Part shown: positions 10,841 through 18,818 of the stretch, one piece after another | How positions within the stretch are numbered: position 1 is the stretch's first letter | How the letters are laid out: the number at the start of each line of letters is the position of its first letter | Translations under genes and position numbers: made by a program | Notes under the pieces: model-generated | What the model saw: only the letters and a program-made list of their open reading frames with translations | Database searches by the model: none | What the model was told of the DNA's origin: nothing | Assembly (NCBI GenBank): GCA_947500035.1 | Contig: CANMQP010000012.1 | Span: 62,001-126,000, forward strand | DNA: 64,000 bases | DNA from: an uncultured Kiloniellaceae bacterium | GTDB taxonomy: Bacteria; Pseudomonadota; Alphaproteobacteria; Kiloniellales; Kiloniellaceae | Direction of reading: 5' to 3'

Positions 10841-11983
10841 TCAACTAAAGGGCTCGCGACCGGCAGCGTGCAGGGCGGAAAAGGCCTCCCGGACACTGCC
10901 GCTGACCAGATAGTGCAGGCCAAAGGCCGCACCCAAAAGGATCGAGCCGAGCGCCAGCGGAGCACTGAGTGAGAGGGTGGCAATCCCGGAAATACCCTGC
11001 CCCACTGTGCAGCCCAGCGCCGTCACGCCGCCGAAGCCCATCAATAGCGCTCCCAGCAGGTGGCGGCGCATCTCCCGTGCGTCGTCGAAAGCTTCCAGCC
11101 GAAGCTCCCTCTTCGCCGCAGCCGTGAGAAAGGCGCCAGCAACGGTTCCGATGACCAAGCCAATGCCGAAGTCGATCGTCGCCCCGGAGAAGGTCAGCAG
11201 ATAGATGATTGTCTCTCCCGGCGGGAGAACGTAAGTCAGTGACTCCACCCGCTGCGGATCGAAGGGATCGGCACCGACGATACCGGTCGCCGCAAAACCG
11301 GCCGCCACCACGAAACCGATGACAACGCCTCCGAAGACGTCTTTCGGCGCTGCGCGGAAGGCTGCGCTCTGGAAACACCAGCGCACAATGACCAGGGGTA
11401 CGACGAGTCCCAAACCCAAGCTTATCGAGGATCGCTCAATCCCCAGGGCTGCGGATAACAGGTGCGACAAGCCTTGGCCGCCAAGCTTCTCCAGGTCAAG
11501 GCTGAGGGGATCGATCACCGCTTCACGCAGAACTCCTGTCAGGCCCCGCGCCGTCATATAGGCGGACAGCCCCAGCACCAGGAAGACGACAATAGCCCGC
11601 AGATCGCCGCCGCCAAGGCGGACCAGAGTTCCGTAACCGCAGGTGCCGACCATCGCCATGCCAAAGCCGAACAAGAGGCCCCCAACGACTGCGCCTGCCC
11701 AACCGAAAGAGGCGGAGAGATAGAAGCTCTCGCCAATCCGCGCACCGCCCCAGGCGTCGAGAAACTGTACGGCCATCATGGCCACCGCCATCGCCAGACC
11801 CCAACTGCGCATCCGCCGCGTGTCGTCGGCCAGAATCCAATCCTCGATCGCCCCGAAGGTGCAGAAACGCACACCGCGGGCGGCCGCGCCGACGATCAAT
11901 CCGGCCAGGAGGCCGCAGCCAGCGAGGATCAGCGACGTTGGAATTTCATCCATGGTTCGGGTCTGACCGCCCGGTGCGCTCAC
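10841..11983 (-). CDS. YeeE/YedE-family (TsuA-like) sulfur-compound transporter
   Basis: A 380-residue integral membrane protein with roughly nine to ten hydrophobic segments and the internal pseudo-repeat of this family. Conserved Cys-containing motifs are GVRFCTFGA, VGTCGYGTLVRLGGGD and ALGCTVGQGISG. TsuA/YeeE proteins pass thiosulfate across the inner membrane by Cys relay. Its GTG start overlaps the soxW stop by four bases (GTGA), so it is co-expressed with soxW; a later ATG at 11953 is an alternative start. Next to a periplasmic Sox system it may import thiosulfate or export/import a sulfur intermediate (inference). Confidence 0.85.
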   Translation of the reverse strand: MSAPGGQTRTMDEIPTSLILAGCGLLAGLIVGAAARGVRFCTFGAIEDWILADDTRRMRSWGLAMAVAMMAVQFLDAWGGARIGESFYLSASFGWAGAVVGGLLFGFGMAMVGTCGYGTLVRLGGGDLRAIVVFLVLGLSAYMTARGLTGVLREAVIDPLSLDLEKLGGQGLSHLLSAALGIERSSISLGLGLVVPLVIVRWCFQSAAFRAAPKDVFGGVVIGFVVAAGFAATGIVGADPFDPQRVESLTYVLPPGETIIYLLTFSGATIDFGIGLVIGTVAGAFLTAAAKRELRLEAFDDAREMRRHLLGALLMGFGGVTALGCTVGQGISGIATLSLSAPLALGSILLGAAFGLHYLVSGSVREAFSALHAAGREPFS

Positions 11984-12597
11984 CAGTCATCCGTCGACTT
12001 GCCCTCCGCTTTGAGCTGCTCGAGTTTTTCCTGCAGATAGCGTTGAAAGGATTGCTCCTGATATTGGCCGCTGCGGACAAACTCGAACATGCTGACAAAA
12101 TGAAATGGCTTGAAGTAGCCGGGCATACGGGCCACCTCGCTCACCCGCCCTGCCCGGCCTGCAACTGCTTGCGGGTCGCTTGGAAAGAAAACGACGGTCG
12201 GCGTAAAATTGATTTGCCACTTTCTCGCCAAGGCACGCTCCTCAAGCTCTTCGCCATCAAAATCGGTGACGGCGCGACTGCCCCAGAGGTCCAGTTGAAG
12301 AAGCTCGAAGTTTTCCTGCAGATAGGAAACGATCCCGGGATGCACCAGATTTACGGCGTGCAGCTCACGGCAATAGGGACACCCACGCTGTTCCCACAAA
12401 ACGGCAAAATGCCGGCTGTTGTCCGCGGCAGCGGTAAGGTCTTCCTGCAGATCGAGGAAACTCTCGACGAACCAGTCCTGGACATGCAGCCCGTTATCGC
12501 CAACCTCAGGTTCGGCAGCGCGCAGGCTGTGCGGTGATAGGAGTTGAGCGGTGGCCGCCATACCGGCAAGCAGCACCGTCCTTCGGTTGCTTTCCAT
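11980..12597 (-). CDS. soxW: SoxW-like periplasmic thioredoxin
   Basis: A 205-residue thioredoxin-fold protein with a twin-arginine-like signal (NRRTVLLAGM ending near LRAAEP). Its redox motif is GCPYC (about residue 72), with the cis-Pro in INFTPTVVFF. SoxW proteins reduce periplasmic Sox partners, receiving electrons through SoxV. It is the first gene of a two-gene unit with the transporter at 10841 and is divergent from the GlcG-like gene, sharing a gap that contains an AT-rich dyad. Confidence 0.82.
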   Translation of the reverse strand: MESNRRTVLLAGMAATAQLLSPHSLRAAEPEVGDNGLHVQDWFVESFLDLQEDLTAAADNSRHFAVLWEQRGCPYCRELHAVNLVHPGIVSYLQENFELLQLDLWGSRAVTDFDGEELEERALARKWQINFTPTVVFFPSDPQAVAGRAGRVSEVARMPGYFKPFHFVSMFEFVRSGQYQEQSFQRYLQEKLEQLKAEGKSTDDW

Positions 12598-12690
12598 GGC
12601 TTCTCTCCCTCTTCAGCGCAACTGCGGGAGGAGGCTTGCAATCGGCAATCCGTCATCGATTGCAGAGCCAAAAGCAGAATCGCTGTTTTT

Positions 12691-12718
12691 ACATATTTAT
12701 ATTCAAATATTTATATGT
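12691..12718. promoter_or_regulatory. AT-rich dyad, candidate SoxR operator at the soxW/glcG-like divergent promoter
   Basis: Arms ACATAT and ATATGT flank the core ATATTCAAATAT inside an almost GC-free stretch. The 10-base core ATTCAAATAT recurs in inverse orientation upstream of soxX (22994-23003), and the half-site ATATTC recurs between soxV and soxS. ArsR-family repressors such as SoxR/BigR bind AT-rich dyads of this type. Assignment to the SoxR at 24284 is inference. Confidence 0.65.
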
Positions 12719-12813
12719 ATAATTTTGGCCTGACAACAAGAATCGCTCAAAGGTAGGTGTTGTCGGCGCTGAAGCCAAGCGCACGCCAAGCCACCGCAAT
12801 CGGGAGAACCTTC

Positions 12814-13329
12814 ATGCTTTCCTATTATAGCCCAGGTCGCCGTCTCGCTGTTGCAGCTTTTTTGACCGCGGGGTTTTCCTGCAGCGCTGCGGCGCAGGAC
12901 GCCATCGTGACCTTCAAATCGTTAGCCCCCGATGTGGCGGTAGAAGCGGCCCAGGCCGCCCTGGCGAGTTGCCGGGATGAAGGCTTCCAAATCGCCGTCT
13001 CGGTGGTCGACCGTGGTGGCAATCTGCAGGCGACGATCCGCGACCAGTTCGCCGGACCTCACACACCGGACACCTCCTATCGCAAGGCGTGGACGGCGGT
13101 CAGTTTCCGCACTGATACCCTTGAGCTGGCGGAGCTGACCGAGAAAGGCGAAGCCTGGGCAATCCGCAATATCTCCAACGCCTTGCCGTTGGGCGGCGGT
13201 GTGCAAATCGTGGCCGGCGACGGCAGCATGCTAGGCGCTATAGGTGTTTCCGGCGCCCCCAGCGGCTCTGCGGACAAGGCTTGCGCCGACGCGGGTCTGG
13301 CAGCAATCGACGACAAGATTGCCTTCTAG
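12814..13329 (+). CDS. Secreted GlcG/HbpS-family (haem-binding type) protein
   Basis: A 171-residue protein with a Sec signal (basic MLSYYSPGRRLAV, hydrophobic stretch, cleavage near CSAAAQDA). The body matches the GlcG/HbpS fold: AVEAAQAALASCRDEG, VSVVDRGGNLQATIRD, TSYRKAWTAV, NALPLGGGVQIV and IGVSGAPSGSADKACADAGL. The family includes haem-binding HbpS and proteins of unknown role. The ATG at 12814 has a gggag ribosome site; an in-frame TTG 57 bases earlier is less likely. It is followed after 51 bases by the metallo-hydrolase-fold gene, so the two form a unit induced, presumably, with the sox genes. Role in sulfur oxidation is unknown. Confidence 0.82.
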   Translation: MLSYYSPGRRLAVAAFLTAGFSCSAAAQDAIVTFKSLAPDVAVEAAQAALASCRDEGFQIAVSVVDRGGNLQATIRDQFAGPHTPDTSYRKAWTAVSFRTDTLELAELTEKGEAWAIRNISNALPLGGGVQIVAGDGSMLGAIGVSGAPSGSADKACADAGLAAIDDKIAF

Positions 13330-13380
13330 CCGGGACGGCGAAAGTTGCAGATATCAGGAGGCAAATAACAGGAGAGAGTC

Positions 13381-14331
13381 GTGCGTCTTCAGATTGCTTT
13401 GGCGGCGCTGCTCGCACAGGTGTCCCTCCCCTGCGTTGCGAGTGAGCAGATTCCCGATCAGTATCCGCAGTCGGTGCTCTATGCCAAGCCGGTGGAGGTG
13501 ATCCCTCACGTTTGGTCGGCCATCGGCGCAACCGCGCCACCGACTTATGAGAACTCAGGGCACAACAACAACCTGTCCTTCATCATCACCGGTGACGGCG
13601 TCATCGTGATCAACGCTGGCGCTGCTTATCTCTTGGCCAAGGCACTGCACGATGAGATCAGAGAAATCACGGACGAACCGGTGAAGCTGGTGATCAACGA
13701 GAACGGCCAGGGGCACGCCATGTTGGGCAATGCCTATTGGGCGGAACAAGGCGTTGCGATCCTGGCGCATGTCGAAGCGGCGGAGGAATTTGAAGATCGC
13801 GGCCCACAGATTCTGGCGCGCATGGAGAGTTACAACAAAGAGAAGTCGGCCAGCACGGTTCTGCAAGGCCCCAGCGAGACCTTCGATGAGGAAAGGCTCA
13901 TTGAAATGGGCCGTTTCCGGATTGAGGTAAGGAATCCCGGGCCAGCTCACTCGCCGGGGGACATCGTGGTCTGGCTGCCCGAGCAAAGCCTGGTCATCTC
14001 CGGCGACATGGCCTTTCACGAACGCCTACTGCCCATCTTTGACGACACCGATACCGCCGGCTGGCTGGAGAGCTGGGAAGATTTTGAAGCTCTCGAGGCG
14101 ACCTACGTGATCCCCGGTCACGGCCATCCGACAAACATGGATCAGGTCAGGCGCTACACCAAGGACTACCTGGTCTATCTGCGCGGACAAGTCGGCAAGC
14201 TGCTTGAAGACGGCGGCAGCCTGGAAGAGGCCTATTATGTCGATCAGTCACCCTACGCTCATCTCGACACCTTTGAGCAACTGGCCACGCGCAATGCCGG
14301 CCGGGTCTACGAACAGATGGAATTCGAGTAA
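13381..14331 (+). CDS. Periplasmic metallo-beta-lactamase-fold protein, SoxH-like, with altered metal motif
   Basis: A 316-residue protein with a signal peptide (cleavage near CVAS-EQ) and a metallo-beta-lactamase fold: NNLSFIITGDGVIVINAG, PAHSPGDIVVWLPEQSLVISGDM, and YVIPGHGHPTN. The first metal-binding loop, normally HxHxDH, reads NENGQGHAMLGN and keeps only the last His. Later ligands (His in PAHSPGD, Asp in SGDM, His in PGHGH) are present. A one-metal site or a non-hydrolytic role is therefore plausible. SoxH-like proteins accompany sox operons but their function is unsettled. Start GTG at 13381, with an aggagaga-type ribosome site. Confidence 0.8.
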   Translation: MRLQIALAALLAQVSLPCVASEQIPDQYPQSVLYAKPVEVIPHVWSAIGATAPPTYENSGHNNNLSFIITGDGVIVINAGAAYLLAKALHDEIREITDEPVKLVINENGQGHAMLGNAYWAEQGVAILAHVEAAEEFEDRGPQILARMESYNKEKSASTVLQGPSETFDEERLIEMGRFRIEVRNPGPAHSPGDIVVWLPEQSLVISGDMAFHERLLPIFDDTDTAGWLESWEDFEALEATYVIPGHGHPTNMDQVRRYTKDYLVYLRGQVGKLLEDGGSLEEAYYVDQSPYAHLDTFEQLATRNAGRVYEQMEFE

Positions 14332-14379
14332 TCAGGCGCCCAGGTTTCATCCGCACCTCTAAAGTGTTTGCAACATCAG

Positions 14380-14422
14380 AAAAAAAGAAACCCTGCAACG
14401 GCGAGCTTCGTCGTCGCAGGGT
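14380..14422 (-). terminator. Rho-independent terminator of the sox operon
   Basis: Read on the minus strand, an ACCCTGC/GCAGGGT stem with a self-complementary GACGACGAAGCTCG-type loop is followed directly by a T-rich run (TTTCTTTTTTTC). It lies 25 bases beyond the soxF stop codon, in the convergent gap with the gene at 13381. Confidence 0.8.
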
Positions 14423-14446
14423 GGAAAGTCGACAGGGAATCGACTC

Positions 14447-15712
14447 TTAGCCGAACATGTCCGCGGTGATGCCCGCATACCATCCGAGCGATTCTTCATA
14501 GGTCTGCTTGCGCAGGCCCGCCGCCTCGCCCGTCTGGGAAATAAACCCGTCCACCTTGGCAATCTTCTCTTCTGTCGCCTTGTAGGTCGCCCCGACCTTC
14601 ACACCGTCGTCGGTTTCGATCAGTGACCAGCAGGTGTTGGAATACTTGGCCGGAAAGACCTTCGACCCGGTTAATGTGCCGCGCACGGACATGGCGCAGA
14701 CCTTGGCCTGGCTGTTTGCCGAGAAACCGGACTTCGGCATGTCCCCCTGATGGCAGGCGTCACCCAGGACATAGATGTTCTCGTCCATGCGACTTTGCAT
14801 GCTCGCCGGCACCACTGGCGCCCAGCCCGCGTCATTCGTTACCCCCGCAAGCTCGGCAATGCGTCCCGCCTTCATCGCGGGAATGGCGTTACAGACGTCG
14901 ACCTTTTCGACAGCGCCGTCGATCACGACTTCCATGGTATCGGGGCGCACCTCAACTGCGTCGCCGCCGAAATCCGGGCCGATCCACTCGATCATGCCAC
15001 CATAATAGTTTTGCCAACCTTCCTCGAAGAGCGCCTGCTTAGAGAACTTGGGTTTGGGATCGACAATCAAGATCTTGGCCGTCGGGTTCTCCGCTTTCAA
15101 CTTGTGCGCAACCATCGACACGCGCTCATACGGCCCAGGCGGACAGCGAAATGGATTCGGCGGCGCCACCATGCAGAAAATGCCGCCGGCGGGCATGGCT
15201 TCGATCTGTGCCTTCAGGAGTTCGGTTTGCGTGCCGGCCTTGTAGGCGTGGGGCATTGCGGTCTGGGCCGAGAGATCCCAGCCCGGCAGTGCATCCTCCT
15301 TGAAATCGATCCCGGGCGAGAGCACCAGGCGGTCGTAACCGATTGATCCACCGCCGGCGAGCGCCACCGTCTTGGCACTTCGGTCGACCCCAATGGCATA
15401 GTCGTGCACCACGTTAACCCCATAGTCGCTGGCCAGTTTGCCGTAACCATGGCCGATGGAGTTCATATCGCGGAAGCCGCCGATATAGAGATTGGAAAAG
15501 AAGCAGGTGTAGTAGCGCCGCGTTGGTTCAATCAGAACAACATCGATCGCTCCCTTGCTGTCCTTGGCGATGTAGCGCGCGGCCGTGGCCCCGCCGGCGC
15601 CTCCACCGATCACGACGACTCGTGGTCTGGCCTGACCAAGCACCGCCGGCGCTGCCAGGCCGGCTGCGGCGGTGAGGCTCGTTCCCAGGAACAGTCTTCT
15701 GTTGATTTTCAT
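14447..15712 (-). CDS. soxF: Flavocytochrome c sulfide dehydrogenase flavoprotein-like (SoxF/FccB)
   Basis: A 421-residue periplasmic flavoprotein with a Tat signal (NRRLFLGTSL) followed by the FAD-binding fingerprint VVVIGGGAGGATAARYI. Family features are YYTCFFSNLYIGG near residue 70, PPNPFRCPPGPYER (redox Cys region), the FAD-contacting YVLGDACHQGDMPKSGFSA and the second Cys in YSNTCWSL. With its cytochrome partner, such proteins oxidise sulfide to sulfur or zero-valent sulfur species. It is the last gene of the sox operon, 27 bases behind the di-haem cytochrome that probably serves as its electron acceptor. Confidence 0.9.
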   Translation of the reverse strand: MKINRRLFLGTSLTAAAGLAAPAVLGQARPRVVVIGGGAGGATAARYIAKDSKGAIDVVLIEPTRRYYTCFFSNLYIGGFRDMNSIGHGYGKLASDYGVNVVHDYAIGVDRSAKTVALAGGGSIGYDRLVLSPGIDFKEDALPGWDLSAQTAMPHAYKAGTQTELLKAQIEAMPAGGIFCMVAPPNPFRCPPGPYERVSMVAHKLKAENPTAKILIVDPKPKFSKQALFEEGWQNYYGGMIEWIGPDFGGDAVEVRPDTMEVVIDGAVEKVDVCNAIPAMKAGRIAELAGVTNDAGWAPVVPASMQSRMDENIYVLGDACHQGDMPKSGFSANSQAKVCAMSVRGTLTGSKVFPAKYSNTCWSLIETDDGVKVGATYKATEEKIAKVDGFISQTGEAAGLRKQTYEESLGWYAGITADMFG

Positions 15713-15739
15713 GATGCTCTCCTCCCTTTGCCTCTTTTT

Positions 15740-16432
15740 TTAGTCAAGACCGCCGAAGTAGGCTGCCAAAGCGGCGATCTCCTCATCAGACAGTCGTCCG
15801 GCAAGCATCTGCATCACCGGATGCGGCCTCAGTTGCTGTTTATAGGCATGCATGGCAACGACAAAGTTCTCTGCCGGCCAACTGGTGATCGACGGAATTC
15901 CTTGATTTGATCCGTCCGCCTGATGACAGGTGGTGCATTCGCTGGAGAGATACTCGCCATAGGCTGGATCACCCTGCAGGGTCAGGACAGCCGGATCCAG
16001 ATTTGGACCGCCATCACGCAGTGTCGGCTCGCTCTCCGGAATGTCTGACGGCTTGTCGGAATACTGGCGCAGGTAGGCCAGAATATCGGCGCGATCCTGT
16101 GCCTTCTTCAAGCCGCGGAAATTCATCCTTGTCGCCGACACCAGGGATTTCGGGTTCTCCAGAAAGGCATCCAGGGTCTCGAAAGTCCAGACCAGGCCAT
16201 CGGCGTTTGCGCGCTTCATGTGGTCGGAGTAGCGAAATCCCGTCACCGTCCCGGCCAAGCGGCCGAAGACTCCGTTCAGGTGAGGGCCGACGCGGTTCTT
16301 CGCCGCGTCGCCTACCTGATGGCATGACACACACTGGCGAAAGATCTTGGCACCGCGCTCCGCATCACCGGCTTCTGCGGCTGCACCGGAAGCCTGCAGA
16401 AGAAGGGCGATGAGGATGGCCAAGCTGCGCAT
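15740..16432 (-). CDS. soxE: Di-haem c-type cytochrome (SoxE-like partner of SoxF)
   Basis: A 230-residue periplasmic cytochrome with a Sec signal and two haem c sites, CVSCH (about 34) and CTTCH (about 167). Axial-Met candidates include TRMNFRG and HPVMQM. The first domain is closely similar to the C-terminal domain of the adjacent SoxD (CxxCHQVGDxAKNRVGP in both), pointing to domain duplication within the operon. It sits between soxD and soxF, as soxE does in Paracoccus-type clusters, and would carry electrons from SoxF. Four bases separate it from soxD. Confidence 0.85.
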   Translation of the reverse strand: MRSLAILIALLLQASGAAAEAGDAERGAKIFRQCVSCHQVGDAAKNRVGPHLNGVFGRLAGTVTGFRYSDHMKRANADGLVWTFETLDAFLENPKSLVSATRMNFRGLKKAQDRADILAYLRQYSDKPSDIPESEPTLRDGGPNLDPAVLTLQGDPAYGEYLSSECTTCHQADGSNQGIPSITSWPAENFVVAMHAYKQQLRPHPVMQMLAGRLSDEEIAALAAYFGGLD

Positions 16433-16435
16433 GGA

Positions 16436-17485
16436 TTACTCCGCGGTGCTCTCGAGGTAGGCAAGAATCGCATCGATTTCTTCTTGCTTCCGCAACCCGG
16501 CGAAGGACATCTTGGTCTTGGGCATGTAACTCTTGGGATCGGCAAGAAAGGCGCCGAGTGAATGGTGGTCCCAGATCAGACCGCCCTCGCCGGCCTGTGC
16601 CATCGGCTTCGAATACTTGAAGCCCTCTACCGTGCCCGCTGGCCGTCCGACAATTCCGGTCAAAACCGGGCCGACCCGGTTTTTTGCGCCGTCGCCGACC
16701 TGATGGCAGGCCTTGCATTTGCGAAAGAGCTTTTCGCCCATTGCGACAAGACCTGGATCGGCCACCGCTGCCGGCTCCGGCACCACCGCAATCGCCGTGT
16801 TCTCGCGCGTTGCGGCGCCCTGATCCCTTGTCTCATCAGTTGGACCATCCGCCGCCTGATCCGGAGTTACATCGAGAACGCGGGCGCGCATGGTAATCTC
16901 AACTGTTTCCTTACAGTCGGTCATGCAAACCTCAGCCCTTGCAAAGATCGGACTCTTATGGCGATCGTCCATGAAAAACCCATCTTCGTTGGGCAATCGG
17001 GTATCCGCGAAGTTATCCTTGGACAGGACGAAGTCTTCATCATCGACCACGTCGTTCATGTAAAGCAGATAGGCAGTGATGGCATAGACTTCGTCATCAC
17101 TCAGCGACTGAGCGTCGCCAAAGGGCATGGCGCGATGCACATAGTCCCAGACTGTCGAGAGATAGGGCCAGTAGGAACCGATGGTCTTGACCGGGCGTTC
17201 GCCAGCCAGAGTATCCTGACCGCCGGCCAGAACCGGCCAGCGGGCGACCCCCTCGCCGAAGTCGCCGTGACAGACCGCACACTTTTCGATGAAAACTTCT
17301 TCGCCGTCGGTTACCGAGCCTGATCCCACCGGCAGACCGCGCCCGTCGGGGCGAATATCGATATCCCAAGCCGCGACCTCCTCGGGCGTGGCCTCCCGGC
17401 CGAGATCGAAGGGCTGAGCCCAGGCGGCTTGGCCCAGCGACAATGCAGCGGCAAAAACAAGAAGGAGATCAGGAAACTTCAACAT
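16436..17485 (-). CDS. soxD: SoxD, di-haem cytochrome subunit of sulfane dehydrogenase SoxCD
   Basis: A 349-residue periplasmic protein with a Sec signal and two haem sites: CAVCH (about residue 71) in the N-terminal domain and CKACH (about residue 259) in the C-terminal cytochrome domain. An acidic, Ala/Pro-rich linker (about 205-245) joins them. The methionine in KTKMSFAGL is the likely axial ligand of the second haem. SoxD accepts electrons from the molybdenum subunit SoxC during oxidation of SoxY-bound sulfane sulfur. It overlaps soxC by 17 bases. Confidence 0.92.
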   Translation of the reverse strand: MLKFPDLLLVFAAALSLGQAAWAQPFDLGREATPEEVAAWDIDIRPDGRGLPVGSGSVTDGEEVFIEKCAVCHGDFGEGVARWPVLAGGQDTLAGERPVKTIGSYWPYLSTVWDYVHRAMPFGDAQSLSDDEVYAITAYLLYMNDVVDDEDFVLSKDNFADTRLPNEDGFFMDDRHKSPIFARAEVCMTDCKETVEITMRARVLDVTPDQAADGPTDETRDQGAATRENTAIAVVPEPAAVADPGLVAMGEKLFRKCKACHQVGDGAKNRVGPVLTGIVGRPAGTVEGFKYSKPMAQAGEGGLIWDHHSLGAFLADPKSYMPKTKMSFAGLRKQEEIDAILAYLESTAE

Positions 17486-18749
17486 TCTCAGCGACCCCTT
17501 TGTCGTTCACATACCAAGTCTGAATGCCGTTATTGTGATAGATCGAGTTCTCCCCGCGCACCATACGCAGTTCATCCTTCGTCGGCTGAACGTATCCGGT
17601 CGAATCATGCGCCCGGCTCTGCAACAGCAGCGCGCGGCCGTCCCAATCAAAGTCGAAATAGAAGCGATGCAACGACATCGGCAGGCTCGGCCCGTCCATC
17701 CGCGCCGGATACCAGTTCTTACCGCCGTCCAGGGTGACGTCGACGCGCGGGATGGTGCCTCTGCCGGACCAGGCCAGACCGGAAATGACCGTGTGGCCAC
17801 GGCCATGGGTGATCGGGGCCTGGGGGCTCGGATTGGTAATGATCGACTTCGCGTCCATCACCCAGGTAAAGCGCCGGGCCCGGCCATCGGCCAATAGATC
17901 AGTGTACTTCGAGGTCTCCTCGCGGTGATGCCAGGGCTGGTCACCCACCTCGAGCCGGCGCAGCCATTTCACCCACATGTTACCCTCCCAGCCGGGCACG
18001 ACGAGCCGGACCGGATAGCCTTGCTCTGGACGGAGCGCTTCACCGTTCATCTTGAAAGCAACCAGGCAATCGTCGAGCGCTTTTTCCATGGGGATCGAAC
18101 GGGTCATGGCCGAAGCATCGGCGCCTTCCGCGAGCAGCCACTTACCGTTGGTCTTTACGCCCGCGCGCTCCAACAGATGGCGCAGCTTGACCCCGGTGTA
18201 CATCACGTTGTGCACCATGCCGTGGGTAAACTGACAGCCGTTGAGCTGGGCGCCACGCCATTCCATGCCGGAGTTGGCGGCGCACTCCAGGAAGTAGAGA
18301 TGGTTTTCGCGCGGGAAGCGCTCGAGGTCTTCGATGGTGAAGATCAGCGGCTTCTCTACAAGGCCGTTGATCATCAAACGATACTGCGTCGGATCAACCT
18401 CGGCGATACCCGCATGATGGCGCTCGAAACAAAGCCCGTTCGGCGTGATGATCCCGTCAAGTTCATGCAGAGGCGTGAAGTTGACCGAACTCACCGGGTC
18501 GGCAGTCAGCCAGTCAACATTGCGGCGCTTTACATGCTCTTCGAAGGGCGAAGGAAAGCCGTAGGGCCGTGCATCGACTCCGTCGCCCAGAGCCTGCGCC
18601 CAGGGCTGTACCTCAAGGATCGCCGGGTCGCCGGCCGCACGGGCGGAAGTGGAGACCGAAGCCGAAACCGCCGCAGCGCCGCCGGCCAATAGGGATGTCC
18701 TCAGAAAGTTGCGGCGGGTCGTTCCCGGTCGAATATCTTGGTCTTTCAT
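17469..18749 (-). CDS. soxC: SoxC, molybdopterin subunit of sulfane dehydrogenase
   Basis: A 426-residue sulfite-oxidase-fold protein with a Tat signal (TTRRNFLRTSLLAGG). The Mo-binding Cys lies in YFLECAANSGMEWRG, and the dimerisation domain follows (GLAWSGRGTIPRVDVTLDGG). SoxC with SoxD oxidises the outer sulfur on SoxY-cysteine-persulfide, giving complete thiosulfate oxidation without sulfur globules. The ATG at 18749 is chosen for its upstream GAGG; ATG 18764 and a further in-frame start at 18803 are alternatives. Confidence 0.93.
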   Translation of the reverse strand: MKDQDIRPGTTRRNFLRTSLLAGGAAAVSASVSTSARAAGDPAILEVQPWAQALGDGVDARPYGFPSPFEEHVKRRNVDWLTADPVSSVNFTPLHELDGIITPNGLCFERHHAGIAEVDPTQYRLMINGLVEKPLIFTIEDLERFPRENHLYFLECAANSGMEWRGAQLNGCQFTHGMVHNVMYTGVKLRHLLERAGVKTNGKWLLAEGADASAMTRSIPMEKALDDCLVAFKMNGEALRPEQGYPVRLVVPGWEGNMWVKWLRRLEVGDQPWHHREETSKYTDLLADGRARRFTWVMDAKSIITNPSPQAPITHGRGHTVISGLAWSGRGTIPRVDVTLDGGKNWYPARMDGPSLPMSLHRFYFDFDWDGRALLLQSRAHDSTGYVQPTKDELRMVRGENSIYHNNGIQTWYVNDKGVAENVEVS

Positions 18750-18818
18750 CTCACTCGACCTCATTTTTACACTTGCTCTGAAAGGATTGGAGCCAGGGCC
18801 CACCTCCGAGCCCTGCTC

